Shown here: positions 26,501 through 35,603 of the stretch, piece by piece | Position numbering within the stretch: position 1 is the stretch's first letter | Layout of the letters: each line of letters opens with the position of its first letter | DNA from: Paracoccus jeotgali | Lineage (GTDB): Bacteria; Pseudomonadota; Alphaproteobacteria; Rhodobacterales; Rhodobacteraceae | Direction: 5' to 3' | DNA length: 64,000 bases | Assembly (NCBI RefSeq): GCF_002865605.1 | Contig: NZ_CP025583.1 | Location: 1,530,501-1,594,500, forward strand | Translations under genes and position numbers: made by a program | Notes under the pieces: model-generated | Database searches by the model: none | What the model was told of the DNA's origin: nothing | What the model saw: only the letters and a program-made list of their open reading frames with translations

Positions 26501-29010
26501 CGCTGCAATCCGTGGCGGTGACGCAAGGCGACAACAGCGTCGATCTGCCGGTGACGGATGAATGGGGCGCGGGCGTCTATGTCGCGGTCAGCGCGATCCG
26601 CCCGGTCGCGCAGGATGCCGGCCACGCGCCGGTCCGGGGGCTGGGGCTGGTCACCGCCGGCGTCGATCCGGGCGACAAGCAGTTGCAGGCGCAGCTTGAG
26701 GTGCCGGCGCAGACCGACCCGCGGCAGGACGCGATCGTGACCCTGCGCGTGGACGGCGCGGCACCGGGCGAGACGGTGCACGCGACCCTCTGGGCCGTCG
26801 ATCGGGGTATCCTGAACCTGACCGGCTATCAGCCGCCAGACGCGAGCGAGCATTACTTCGGTCAGCGCCGCTTGGGCGTGGGGCTGCGCGACCTCTATGG
26901 GCGGCTGATCCTCGCCTCGGGGGCGGCGGATGGGGCGCTGCGCAGCGGCGGTGACGCGATGGGCGGCAATGCGATGGCGCCACCGCCGACGGAAAAGCTG
27001 ATGGCGTGGTTTTCCGGCCCCGTCACCCTGGGGCCGGATGGCAGCGCCAGCGTCCAAGTGCCGCTGCCCGACTTCAATGGCGAGGTCCGGGTCATGGCGC
27101 TGGTCTGGACCGAGACGGCACTCGGTCAAGCCGATGCGACGATGCTGGTCCGCGACCCGGTGGTGATGACCGTGACCGCGCCCGCCTTCCTCGCCCCCGG
27201 CGACCGCGCCCGGGCCGAGGTCACGCTAACCCATGTCGCAGGCCCGCCGGGCGAGCTCGCGCTGCAGGCCACGAACGATCCCACCGGCGCGCCGCTGGCC
27301 ACCGCCGATCTGCCCGACCGGCTGCAGATCGCGCAGGATGAACGCAAGCGCCTGACCCTGTCGCTGTCGGCCTTGCCGGATGCCGCCGAGGGCGTGGCGG
27401 GCGTCACCATCGCCGCCACCCTGCCCGACGGGCGCGAGATCACCAAGGATCTGCAGATCCCGGTCCTGCGCCTTGACCAGCCGGTGACGCGGGCGCTGCG
27501 GCTGACCCTGCAGCCCGGTCAGGTGCAGACCCCGGATCTGGCGGCGCTTGGCAGCTTTTATCCCGGCTCTGGCCGGGTCAGCATTTCGGTCGGCGCCTAT
27601 GCGCTGCTGGATGTGCCGGCGGCGCTGACGCTGCTGCGCGACTTCCCCTATGGCTGCACCGAGCAGATCGTCTCGGGCGCGATGCCGCAGCTGTATGTGG
27701 ACGCGCTGCTGCCGGACGGGGCGCAGCCCTTGCCGGGGCAGCCGGACCGCTCGATCCCCGATGCCGTGACGCGCATCCTGACCCGACAGACCGCCTCGGG
27801 CGGGTTCGGGATGTGGCGGGCGGATGGCAGCGATCCGTGGCTGGACGCCTATGTCACCGACTTCCTGTCGCGCGTGCGGCAGGCGGGCCATGACGTGCCG
27901 GATGCCAATTTCCGCCGCGCGCTGACCAATCTGCAGAACAACCTGAACGCATCCGCCGATCCGCAATATGCCGACGCGGATGAGGCTGCCGCCATCGCCT
28001 ACGCCGCCTATGTGCTGGCGCGAGAGCGCGCGGCGGTGGTCAGCGATCTGCGCTATTATGCCGATGTCGGGGCCGACAGCTTTGCCACGCCGATGGCGGC
28101 GGGGCAGCTTGGCGCGGCGCTCGCCTCGGTCGGGGATCAGCCGCGCGCGGACCGGATGTTCGACCGCGCCCGTGTGCTGCTGGCGTCCCCGCCCGACGGC
28201 AAGGGCCTGCGCCGCGATCTCGGCACCGCCACCCGCGACAAGGCCGCGCTGCTGACCCTCGCGGCCGAGGCCGGCACCCAGCGCATCGACCTGCCGCAGC
28301 TTGCAACCGAGATCGCCTCGGACGTGGCGCAGGCGTCGAAGAATGGCGGGCTGTCCACGCAAGAGGCGCTGTGGGTGGTGCTGGCCGGTCACGCGCTGGC
28401 GGCGGGTCAGGCGGCGGGTCAGGGCGTGACCATGGCCGGCGCGCCCCTGCCCGGCCCGGTCGTCGATCTGGGCGACGCGGCCGCACCGCTGTCGGTGCCG
28501 CTGGCCAATACCGGCACCCGCGCCGTCGATGTGACGCTGTCGGCCACGGCGGTTCCGACCGATGCGCCGCCGGCGGGCGGCACCGCCTATCAGGTCACCC
28601 GGCGCTATTTCACCCCCGACGGCGCCCCCGTCGATCCGGGGCTGATCCCGCAGGGGCAGCGCATGGTGGCGGTGATCGAGATCACGCCCTTCGACGACAG
28701 CTCGGCCCGGCTGATCGTGACCGATCCGCTGCCGGCGGGGTTCGAGATCGACAACCCGAACCTGATCGCCTCGGGCGAGTTGTCGGGGCTGGATTGGGTG
28801 GACAGCGCCTTCCCCGACATGGCCGAGTTCCGCGCCGACCGCTTTGCGGCCTCGCTGGACATCGCGGGGGGTGAGAGCATCCAGCTCGCCTATCGCCTGC
28901 GGGCGGTGACGGCGGGCAGCTTCCATCACCCGGCGGCGACGGTGTCGGATTTCTACCGCCCCGAGCGGCGTGGCTGGACCGACAGCGATGACATCACCAT
29001 CGCCCCCTGA
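23521..29010 (+). CDS. Bacterial alpha-2-macroglobulin with an N-terminal PAN/Apple-like module
   Basis: The 1829-residue product is a large periplasmic protease trap. A signal peptide covers about 1-23 (LILGILATLSLLSAAPAQSQ); there is no lipobox cysteine, unlike E. coli YfhM. Residues about 45-85 contain a Cys-rich PAN-like module (QAACVQACLANDACTTLTY). Macroglobulin (MG) beta domains follow, and the thioester motif is present as CTEQ at Cys1379-Gln1382 (YGCTEQI), followed by the alpha-helical thioester domain (GGFGMWRADGSDPWLDAYVTDFL) and a C-terminal receptor-like domain. The family is thought to bind attacking proteases covalently. The gene precedes pbpC, the widely conserved neighbour, overlapping it by 23 bases. 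ATG at 23521 follows GAAGGAG. Confidence 0.93.
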   Translation: MRGLILGILATLSLLSAAPAQSQQAVPQARVPLQQDFDRPGGDLGPIFNIGQAACVQACLANDACTTLTYNATSRACFPKAGAGPAMPFAGALSGDVIPTSPAVLSRAEARVQSSRPWLTERDRQFAYEQAAELGQTYPGPGLDAQGLRASAQARAGDDPQGALQLQGAATALTDSPRDWAALSRLMLAAAERDQNPYPLRRAALNAATNAWLRADGEGAAELALWAEAAEANDRGRDGLLALRMAPAGDAGIAAMLDSFEGRFGFRVTDNNVEANGPEPRLCISFSDDVARDADLRPYLGLPDPGFGIEQQGSEVCITGMTRGQDISVTMRAGLPAASGEVLRRDVAISSYIPDRSPTVRFPGRAYVLPASGDLGLTMSTINADEVELTLYRMSDRNLVAALRDDLFGTPLSGWRADNFRDGLGQAVWEGFASIAPPPGGGSHPLNAEVATRLDLRQEAGPLKPGVYALSAAVPNTDPDENPAATQWFMVSDLGLSSFSGTDGLTVAVRGLSDAGPRPGIEVALISRGNAVLGQAVTDNQGFARFEAGLTRGRDAAAPALITATRMQGEAVEDLSFLSLMDPEFDLSDRGVEGNPPAPPVDVFLSLDRGAYRAGETAHATILARDGLAAAIEGLPLSARIIRPDGAEYQRLMPTPVGAGGYVLDLPIPPTAPRGAWRIDLRIEEDGPPLASARMLVEDFLPERIDFTLDLPDTPLPPDAPLTTQIEARWLFGAPAADLTVEGQMTLTPARSLPGWQGWQFGRHDDTDPLGAEVLAGTTDEQGRFTARIEMPPALANATRPYDAALRLSVLEGAGRPVERQDTALILPARQAVGIRPAFEGGTVPEGSEAGFSVIALGKDLTPVAAQLDWTLTRIETDYQWYAIDGDWQWEPVTRRSPVASGKLDIPAEGPATLSVPVSWGQFELAVTAPDGAQTSTVFDAGWGAATGAQDTPDRLRVTLDKPAYRPGETATVSFEAPADGAALVSVMSNRLVSLQSVAVTQGDNSVDLPVTDEWGAGVYVAVSAIRPVAQDAGHAPVRGLGLVTAGVDPGDKQLQAQLEVPAQTDPRQDAIVTLRVDGAAPGETVHATLWAVDRGILNLTGYQPPDASEHYFGQRRLGVGLRDLYGRLILASGAADGALRSGGDAMGGNAMAPPPTEKLMAWFSGPVTLGPDGSASVQVPLPDFNGEVRVMALVWTETALGQADATMLVRDPVVMTVTAPAFLAPGDRARAEVTLTHVAGPPGELALQATNDPTGAPLATADLPDRLQIAQDERKRLTLSLSALPDAAEGVAGVTIAATLPDGREITKDLQIPVLRLDQPVTRALRLTLQPGQVQTPDLAALGSFYPGSGRVSISVGAYALLDVPAALTLLRDFPYGCTEQIVSGAMPQLYVDALLPDGAQPLPGQPDRSIPDAVTRILTRQTASGGFGMWRADGSDPWLDAYVTDFLSRVRQAGHDVPDANFRRALTNLQNNLNASADPQYADADEAAAIAYAAYVLARERAAVVSDLRYYADVGADSFATPMAAGQLGAALASVGDQPRADRMFDRARVLLASPPDGKGLRRDLGTATRDKAALLTLAAEAGTQRIDLPQLATEIASDVAQASKNGGLSTQEALWVVLAGHALAAGQAAGQGVTMAGAPLPGPVVDLGDAAAPLSVPLANTGTRAVDVTLSATAVPTDAPPAGGTAYQVTRRYFTPDGAPVDPGLIPQGQRMVAVIEITPFDDSSARLIVTDPLPAGFEIDNPNLIASGELSGLDWVDSAFPDMAEFRADRFAASLDIAGGESIQLAYRLRAVTAGSFHHPAATVSDFYRPERRGWTDSDDITIAP

Positions 29011-31143
29011 CCCCGCCGCCGCCCGGCCCCGGCGTCAGGGCGGCCGGATCATCGCGCTGACGCTGGCGCTTGGCCTGCTGGCGGGCGCTATGGATGCCGG
29101 GCGGATGCAGTTCGACCGCTGGCTCGACGCGACGCCGATGCCGCCCCTTGCCGTGCCGGTGGGCACCGAGGTCGTGGCGCGGAACGGCAGCCTGCTGCGC
29201 GCCTTTCAGGTGGGTGACGGGCTGTGGCGGCTGGCGCCCCCGGCCAGCGGCGTCGATCCGCGCCTGCTCGACATGCTGATCGCGTGGGAGGATCGGCGCT
29301 TTGCCAGTCACCACGGCGTCGATTGGCGGGCGGTGCTGCGGGCGGCGGGGCAAGCTGTGCGGCATGGGCGCATCGTCTCGGGCGCTTCGACGCTGTCGAT
29401 GCAGACCGCGCGCCTGCTGGAACGCGGCCCGACCGCCGACTGGCGCGGCAAGCTTAGGCAGGCACGGCTGGCGATGGCGCTGGAACGGCGCATCGGCAAG
29501 GACGGCATCCTTGCGCTCTACCTGCGGCTGGCCCCCTATGGCGGCAATACCGAGGGCGTGCGCGCCGCAGCCCTGATGTGGTTCGGCAAAGAACCCACCC
29601 GCCTGACCCCGGCCGAGGCCGCGCTGCTGGTGGCCCTGCCGCAAGCCCCCGAAAGCCGCCGGCCCGACATCGCGGCGCGGCGCGGGGCCGCGCAGGCGGC
29701 GCGTGACCGGGTGCTGGCCCGCGCCGAGGCCGCCGGGATCATCGACGCCGACACCGCCGCCCTTGCGCGCAAGACCCCGCTGCCCACCGGGCGCCGCGCC
29801 TTCCCCGCCCATGCCGCCCTGCTGGCCGAGCGTCTGCGCGCCGCCCATCCCGGCGCGGTGCGGATCGAGACGACCATCGACCCGCAACTGCAACGCGCGG
29901 CCGAAACCATGGTCGCCCGCGCCATCGCGCGCGGGTCCGAGCGTCTGTCAGCCGCCGCCATCGTCGCCGATCACGTGACGGGCGAGGTGCTGGCCGAGGT
30001 CGGGACCGCCGATTTCGGGGCCACGCCGCGCGCCGGCTTCATCGACATGACCCGCGCCCTGCGCTCGCCTGGATCGACGCTGAAACCCTTTGTCTATGCG
30101 ATGGGCTTCGATGACGGGCTGATCCACCCCGACAGCCTGATCGAGGACCGCCCCGCCAGCTTCGGCCGCTGGCAGCCGCAGAACTTCGACCGCCAATTCC
30201 GCGGCACCGTCACCGTGCGCGAGGCGCTGCGGCAATCGCTGAACATCCCCGTGGTGCGGATCGCCGATGCCCTTGGACCGGCCCGCGTCGTGGCCGGGCT
30301 GCGCCGCGCCGGAATGCGGGTCGAGACGCAGGGCGGCGCGCCGGGGCTGGCGGTGGTGCTGGGCGGTGCGGGCGTGTCGCTGCATGATCTGGTGTCGGGT
30401 TATGCAGCGCTGGCACAGGGCGGGCAGCGGGTGGTGCTGCACGATCTGGCGGGCGCGGCAGAGGCCGCCGGCCCCGGTTCGGTGCAGGGGGCAGCGCGTG
30501 GTCAGCCGCAGTGCGGCCTGGCAGGTGGGCGACATCCTGTCGCGCATCCCCGCGCCGGAAGGCCGCGCGCAGGGGCGCATCGCCTACAAGACCGGCACCA
30601 GCTATGGCCACCGCGACGCGCTGTCGGTGGGCTATGACGGCCGCTTTGTCGCCGGGGTCTGGATCGGGCGGCCGGATGGCACGCCGGTTCCGGGCGCCTT
30701 TGGGGGCGAGGTCGCCGCGCCGCTGCTGTTCGACCTGTTCGACGCCCTGGGCGCGCGCCACCGCCCCCTGCCCCCACCCCCGCCCGAGACGCTGATCGCG
30801 CCCAACGCGCATCTGCCCATCCCGCTGCGGCGTTTCACCGCGCCCGGCCGTGTCGTCTCGGGGGATGCCGGTCGGCTGACGCCCGACAGCGACCCGCTGA
30901 CCATCCTGTTCCCGCCGGACGGGGGCCGAACTGGAACTGACGGGCGACCAGATCCCGGTGCGGCTGCGCGGCGGCGTGCCGCCCTATACCTGGCTGATGA
31001 ATGGCCGCCCCGCCGCCATCGCCTCGCCCCTGACCGAGGCGCGGCTGCCGGGGATGGCGGGGATGTCCGAGATCTCGGTCACGGATGCTCTGGGGCGCAC
31101 GCAAAGGGTGCGGCTGCGGATGACGCGGCCCTTGGGCGGCTGA
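28988..31143 (+). pseudogene. pbpC: Penicillin-binding protein 1C, interrupted by two +1 frameshifts
   Basis: PBP1C is a bifunctional peptidoglycan glycosyltransferase/transpeptidase-like protein. The first frame gives a membrane anchor, the glycosyltransferase domain (IAWEDRRFASHHGVDWRA, GASTLSMQTARLLE, YGGNTEGVRAAALMWFGK) and the transpeptidase SxxK (SPGSTLKPFVYAMGFD) and SxN (RQSLNIPVVRIAD) motifs. Coding then continues in the next frame from about 30490 (QRVVSRSAAWQVGDILS, KTGTSYGHRDA) and in the third frame from about 30925 (AELELTGDQIPVRLRGGVPPYTW, C-terminal PBP1C domain) to the TGA at 31143. Removing one G from the G5 run at 30487-30491 and one from the G5 run at 30921-30925 restores a single frame. 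This is either genuine decay or homopolymer sequencing error. Without repair, translation stops at 30637, before the KTG motif. Confidence 0.9.
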
Positions 31144-31183
31144 GGCGCTGCACGGGCTTGTGAAGATACCCGAGCGAAAGCGT

Positions 31184-31212
31184 TTGACATAACCGCAGCA
31201 AAAGAGTCAGAA
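31184..31212 (+). promoter_or_regulatory. Possible bfd-bfr promoter
   Basis: TTGACA at 31184-31189 is a perfect -35. TCAGAA at 31207-31212 (17-base spacing) is a weak -10. The region to 31247 is AT-richer than its surroundings. No recognisable iron box was identified with confidence. Confidence 0.4.
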
Positions 31213-31247
31213 AGAACCCGCCACCAACCACGGCGAGGTTCGCCACC

Positions 31248-31499
31248 ATGATCATCTGCCACTGCACCCAGACCACCGACCACGAAATTCGCTCTGCGGT
31301 CGACTGGATGCGCGCATCCGACCCTGATACCATCGTCACGCCGGGCAAGATCTACCACGCGCTCGGCCGGCGGCCCGATTGTGGCGGCTGCATCAAGTTG
31401 TTCGTCGCCACCATGCGCGCGGCGGATGGTTTTGCCGTGGGCAGACAGCCAGATCTGCCGCCGGTGCTCATGGGCCTGCGCAAGGCTGCGGCGGGCTGA
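31248..31499 (+). CDS. bfd: Bacterioferritin-associated ferredoxin, (2Fe-2S)-binding
   Basis: Bfd docks on bacterioferritin and passes electrons to its heme so that stored ferric iron can be released. The 83-residue protein carries the four cluster cysteines in the Bfd spacing: Cys4 and Cys6 (MIICHCTQ) and Cys45 and Cys48 (RPDCGGCIK). The bfr gene follows after 15 bases, so supply and mobilisation of stored iron are co-expressed. The C-terminal 20 residues are less conserved. Confidence 0.93.
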   Translation: MIICHCTQTTDHEIRSAVDWMRASDPDTIVTPGKIYHALGRRPDCGGCIKLFVATMRAADGFAVGRQPDLPPVLMGLRKAAAG

Positions 31500-31514
31500 T
31501 CGAAAGGACAGTGA

Positions 31515-32000
31515 ATGAAGGGCGACGCGAAGGTCATCGAATATCTGAACGCGGCATTGCGGTCGGAACTGACGGCGGTCAGCCAGTATTGGCTGCATTA
31601 CCGGCTGCAAGAGGATTGGGGCTTTGGTCGCCTCGCCGACAAGTCGCGCGCCGAGTCCATCGAAGAGATGAACCACGCCGACCGGCTGATCCAGCGCATC
31701 ATCTTTCTGGAAGGCCACCCGAACCTGCAAAAGCTGGACGCGCTGCGGATCGGCCAGAACCTCAAGGAAACGCTCGAGGCCGATCTGGCCGCCGAGCACG
31801 AGGCCCGGACGCTGTACATCGAGGCCCGCGACCATTGCGAAAGCGTCCGCGACTATGTCTCGAAAGACCTGTTCGAGGATCTGATCGCGGACGAGGAAGG
31901 CCATATCGACTTCCTCGAAACGCAGCTGGAGCTGTATGAAAATATCGGTGCGGCGAATTACGGCCAGCTGAACGCCAAACCGGCGAACGAGGCGGAATAA
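31515..32000 (+). CDS. bfr: Bacterioferritin
   Basis: Bfr is the 24-subunit heme-containing iron store. The 161 residues align end to end with E. coli Bfr, starting [12 protein letters not shown]. Ferroxidase residues Glu18, Glu51, His54, Glu94, Glu127 and His130 are all present, and Met52, the axial ligand of the inter-subunit heme, is conserved (EEMNHAD). AAAGGA precedes the ATG at good spacing. It is the second gene of the bfd-bfr operon and is followed 27 bases on by a strong terminator. Confidence 0.97.
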   Translation: MKGDAKVIEYLNAALRSELTAVSQYWLHYRLQEDWGFGRLADKSRAESIEEMNHADRLIQRIIFLEGHPNLQKLDALRIGQNLKETLEADLAAEHEARTLYIEARDHCESVRDYVSKDLFEDLIADEEGHIDFLETQLELYENIGAANYGQLNAKPANEAE

Positions 32001-32027
32001 GCCAAGCCTTCAAGCCTGAGACCGAAC

Positions 32028-32052
32028 GGCGCCGCTCTCGCGGCGCCTTTTT
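32028..32052 (+). terminator. Rho-independent terminator after bfr
   Basis: Perfect 8-base arms GGCGCCGC (32028-32035) and GCGGCGCC (32040-32047) with a TCTC loop are followed directly by TTTTT. It sits between the converging bfr and pyc genes; the T tract favours the plus strand. Confidence 0.93.
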
Positions 32053-32079
32053 CGTTGCAAGCGGACCGAAGCGGCGCCG

Positions 32080-35000
32080 CTATTCCATCTCGATCAGCAG
32101 ATCCTTGGCGTCGATCTGCTGGCCGGGTGTCACATGGACCGCCTTGACCGTGCCGTCGCTGTCGGCGTGGATCGCGGTTTCCATCTTCATCGCCTCGATG
32201 GTCAGCAGCAGATCGCCCGCCCGCACCGGCGCCCCGACGCTGGCCGCGACCGAGGCCACGACGCCGGGCATCGGCGCGCCGACATGGCCGGGGTTCGACG
32301 CATCCGCCTTGGGCCGGGCCACGATGCTGGCGGCGCGGGCGCGGTCTGGCACGCGGATGTTGCGGGGCTGGCCGTTAAGTTCAAAGAACACCCGCACCTC
32401 GCCCTTGTCGTCGGTCTCGCTGATCGCCTGCAGGCGGATTTCCAGCGTCTTGCCGGGGTCGATCTCGACCGAGATCTGGTCGCCCGGCTCCATCCCGTAG
32501 AAGAAGTTGCGGGTCGGCAGGGTGCGGACCGGGCCATAATTCTGATGGCGCGCGGCATAGTCGAGGAACACCTTGGGATACATCAGATAGCCGTTCAGAT
32601 CCTCGTCATCGACCTGCGCCCGGTCCAGCTTTTGCGCCAGCTCGGCGCGGGTGGCTTCCAGATCGACCGGCTGCATGCTGGCGCCGGGGCGGGTCGTCAG
32701 GGGCTTTTCGCCCTTCAGCACCTTGCGTTGCAGCGTCTCGGGCCAGCCGCCGGGGGGTTGGCCCAGATTGCCGCGCATCATGTCGACGACGGAATCCGGG
32801 AAGGACAGATCGACCTGCGGGTCTTCGACCTGCGCGCGGGTCAGGCCCTGGCTGACCATCATCAGCGCCATGTCGCCCACCACCTTGGACGAGGGCGTGA
32901 CCTTGACGATATCGCCGAACATCCGGTTCACATCGGCATAGGTCTGCGCCACCTCGTGCCAGCGGTCCTCGAGCCCAAGGCTGCGGGCCTGCGCCTTGAG
33001 GTTGGTGAACTGACCGCCCGGCATCTCGTGCAGATAGACCTCGGAGGACGGCGCCTGCAGACCGGATTCGAAGGCCGCGTAATCGGCCCGGACCCGTTCC
33101 CAGTAATTCGAGATCTCGCGGATCGCGCCGATGTCCAGACCGGTGTCGCGCTCGGTACCCGACAGCGCCTCGACCACCGAGCCCAGCGTTGGCTGGCTGG
33201 TGTTGCCCGACAGCGCGTCCATCGCGCCATCGACGATATCCACCCCCGCCGCCGCCGCGGCAAGACAGGCGGCCCCGCCCATGCCAGAGGTGTCGTGGGT
33301 GTGGAAATGGATCGGCAGCCCGACCTCGTCCTTGAGCGCGCGGATCAGCCGCGTCGCGGCGGCGGGTTTGAGCAGCCCGGCCATATCCTTGAGGCCGAGG
33401 ATATGCGCCCCGCCCTCGCGCAGCTCTTTCGCCAGCGAGACATAATATTTCAGGTCGTATTTCGACCGGTCCGGGTCGTTCAGATCGCCGGTATAGCAGA
33501 TCGCGGCCTCGCAGATCCGGCCCGAGTCGAGCACCGCGTCCATCGCCACGCGCATGTTCTCGACCCAGTTCAGGCTGTCGAAGACGCGGAAGACGTCGAT
33601 CCCGGTCTCGGCCGCCTGCCGGACAAAGGACTGCACGACATTGTCGGGATAGTTGGTGTAACCGACCCCGTTCGAGGCGCGCAGCAGCATCTGGGTCAGA
33701 AGGTTCGGCATCGCGGCGCGGATGTCGCGCAGCCGCTGCCACGGACATTCCTGCAAAAAGCGATAGGCCACGTCAAAGGTCGCCCCGCCCCAGCATTCCA
33801 CGCTGAACAACTGCGGCAGGTTGGCGGCATAGGCGGGCGCGACGCGGATCATGTCGATGGACCGCATCCGCGTCGCCAGCAGCGACTGGTGGCCGTCGCG
33901 CATGGCGGTGTCGGTCAGCAGCAGGCGGGTCTGCCCCGCCACCCAGTCCGCCACCGCCTGCGGGCCTTGCGCGTCGAGCATCTGCTTCAGCCCCTCTGGC
34001 GGGGGCGAGACGCGGGGGCGCGGCGGCACGGCGGGCCGGGCCTCGGCCGCAGGCAGGGCGCGGCCGGCGGTTTCGGGATGCCCGTTCACGCTGATATCGG
34101 CCAGATAGGTCAACAGGCGTGTGGCCCGGTCCTGCGGGGCGCGAAACTCGAACAGCTCGGGCGTGGTGTCGATGAACTTGGTGCTGTAGTCGTTCGACAG
34201 GAACACCGGGTGCTGTAACAGGTTGATGACAAAGTCGATATTGGTGCTGACGCCGCGGACGCGGAACTCTCGCAAGGCGCGGTCCATGCGGCGGATCGCC
34301 TGTTCCGGGGTCTGCGCCCAGGCCGTCACCTTGACCAGCAGCGAGTCGTAATAGCGCGTGATCACCCCGCCCGAATAGGCGGTGCCGCCGTCGAGCCTGA
34401 TCCCCATGCCGGTGGCGCTGCGATAGGCGCTGATCCGGCCGTAATCGGGGATGAAGTTGTTCTGCGGGTCCTCGGTGGTGACGCGGCACTGCACTGCATG
34501 GCCCGACAGCGTCACCGCCGACTGGTCCGGCGCGCCGGTCGCCTCGGCCAGCGTCGCGCCTTCGGCGATGCGGATCTGGGCCTGCACGATGTCGATGCCG
34601 GTCACCTCTTCGGTGACGGTGTGCTCGACCTGGATGCGGGGATTAACCTCGATGAAATAGAACGCGTCGCTGTCCATATCCATCAGGAACTCGACGGTGC
34701 CGGCGTTCTGATAGCCGACGGCGCGGCCGATCTTCAGCGCCAGATCGCAGACCTCGGCCCGCTGCGCCTCGGTCAGATAGGGCGCGGGGGCGCGTTCGAC
34801 CACCTTCTGATTGCGGCGCTGCACGGTGCAGTCACGCTCGTACAGGTGATGGAGGCCGCCATGCAGATCGCCCAGCAACTGCACCTCGACATGACGGGCG
34901 CGCAGGATCATCTTTTCCAGATAGCCCTCGCCATTGCCAAAGGCGGCCTCGGCCTCGCGGCGGCCCTCGCGCACCTTCTCGGCCAGTTCATCGGGCGAGT

Positions 35001-35523
35001 CGATGGGTCGCATCCCGCGCCCGCCGCCGCCCCAGCTGGCCTTCAGCATCAGCGGATAGCCGATGGCGTCGGCCTGACGGCGGATGTCGTCGAAATCCTC
35101 GCCCAGAACCTCGGTCGCGGGGATGACGGGAACGCCTGCCTCGATCGCCACGCGCCGCGCGCTGGCCTTGTCGCCAAGGGCGCGCATGGTCGCCGCCGTG
35201 GGCCCGATAAAGGTGATCCCGGCCTGGGTGCAGGCATCGACCAGATCGGGGTTTTCAGACAGCAGCCCGTAGCCGGGATGGATCGCGTCGGCGCCGCTTT
35301 CGCGCGCCACGCGGATGATGTCGGGAATCGAGAGATAGGCCGCGACCGGCCCCAGCCCCTCTCCGATCCGATACGCCTCGTCCGCCTTGAACCGGTGCAG
35401 GCCGAGCTTGTCTTCCTCGGCATAGACGGCGACGGTTTTCTTGCCCAGCTCGTTCGCGGCCCGCATGACGCGAATGGCGATCTCGCCGCGGTTGGCGATC
35501 AGGATCTTGCGTATCTCGGCCAT
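32080..35523 (-). CDS. pyc: Pyruvate carboxylase
   Basis: Pyc carboxylates pyruvate to oxaloacetate using ATP, bicarbonate and biotin (anaplerosis). The 1147-residue single chain holds the biotin carboxylase domain (about 1-460: KILIANRGEIAIRVMRAANELG, KASWGGGGRGMR, FIEVNPRIQVEHTVTEEVTG), the carboxyltransferase barrel (about 545-830: LLTDTAMRDGHQSLLATRMRS, VFDSLNWVENM, HTHDTSG), and a C-terminal biotinyl domain with the target lysine in AMKMETAIHAD. The ATG at 35523 (MAEIRKILIANRGE) is chosen over the open frame upstream because AAAAGGA precedes it. With maeB and pdh it belongs to the pyruvate node of this window. Confidence 0.97.
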   Translation of the reverse strand: MAEIRKILIANRGEIAIRVMRAANELGKKTVAVYAEEDKLGLHRFKADEAYRIGEGLGPVAAYLSIPDIIRVARESGADAIHPGYGLLSENPDLVDACTQAGITFIGPTAATMRALGDKASARRVAIEAGVPVIPATEVLGEDFDDIRRQADAIGYPLMLKASWGGGGRGMRPIDSPDELAEKVREGRREAEAAFGNGEGYLEKMILRARHVEVQLLGDLHGGLHHLYERDCTVQRRNQKVVERAPAPYLTEAQRAEVCDLALKIGRAVGYQNAGTVEFLMDMDSDAFYFIEVNPRIQVEHTVTEEVTGIDIVQAQIRIAEGATLAEATGAPDQSAVTLSGHAVQCRVTTEDPQNNFIPDYGRISAYRSATGMGIRLDGGTAYSGGVITRYYDSLLVKVTAWAQTPEQAIRRMDRALREFRVRGVSTNIDFVINLLQHPVFLSNDYSTKFIDTTPELFEFRAPQDRATRLLTYLADISVNGHPETAGRALPAAEARPAVPPRPRVSPPPEGLKQMLDAQGPQAVADWVAGQTRLLLTDTAMRDGHQSLLATRMRSIDMIRVAPAYAANLPQLFSVECWGGATFDVAYRFLQECPWQRLRDIRAAMPNLLTQMLLRASNGVGYTNYPDNVVQSFVRQAAETGIDVFRVFDSLNWVENMRVAMDAVLDSGRICEAAICYTGDLNDPDRSKYDLKYYVSLAKELREGGAHILGLKDMAGLLKPAAATRLIRALKDEVGLPIHFHTHDTSGMGGAACLAAAAAGVDIVDGAMDALSGNTSQPTLGSVVEALSGTERDTGLDIGAIREISNYWERVRADYAAFESGLQAPSSEVYLHEMPGGQFTNLKAQARSLGLEDRWHEVAQTYADVNRMFGDIVKVTPSSKVVGDMALMMVSQGLTRAQVEDPQVDLSFPDSVVDMMRGNLGQPPGGWPETLQRKVLKGEKPLTTRPGASMQPVDLEATRAELAQKLDRAQVDDEDLNGYLMYPKVFLDYAARHQNYGPVRTLPTRNFFYGMEPGDQISVEIDPGKTLEIRLQAISETDDKGEVRVFFELNGQPRNIRVPDRARAASIVARPKADASNPGHVGAPMPGVVASVAASVGAPVRAGDLLLTIEAMKMETAIHADSDGTVKAVHVTPGQQIDAKDLLIEME

Positions 35524-35603
35524 GGCGGTCCTTTTCAGGTTTCTGCGACTGCGAAACCATAGCAAAGGAACAAGCCATGTAAACGACCGAAGTCGCGGCA
35601 GCA

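Noticed and set aside
23563..27129. An 1188-codon minus-strand open frame opposite the alpha-2-macroglobulin gene
   Set aside because: Composition is antisense-like and low-information; the plus strand encodes a full-length protein with signal peptide and thioester motif.
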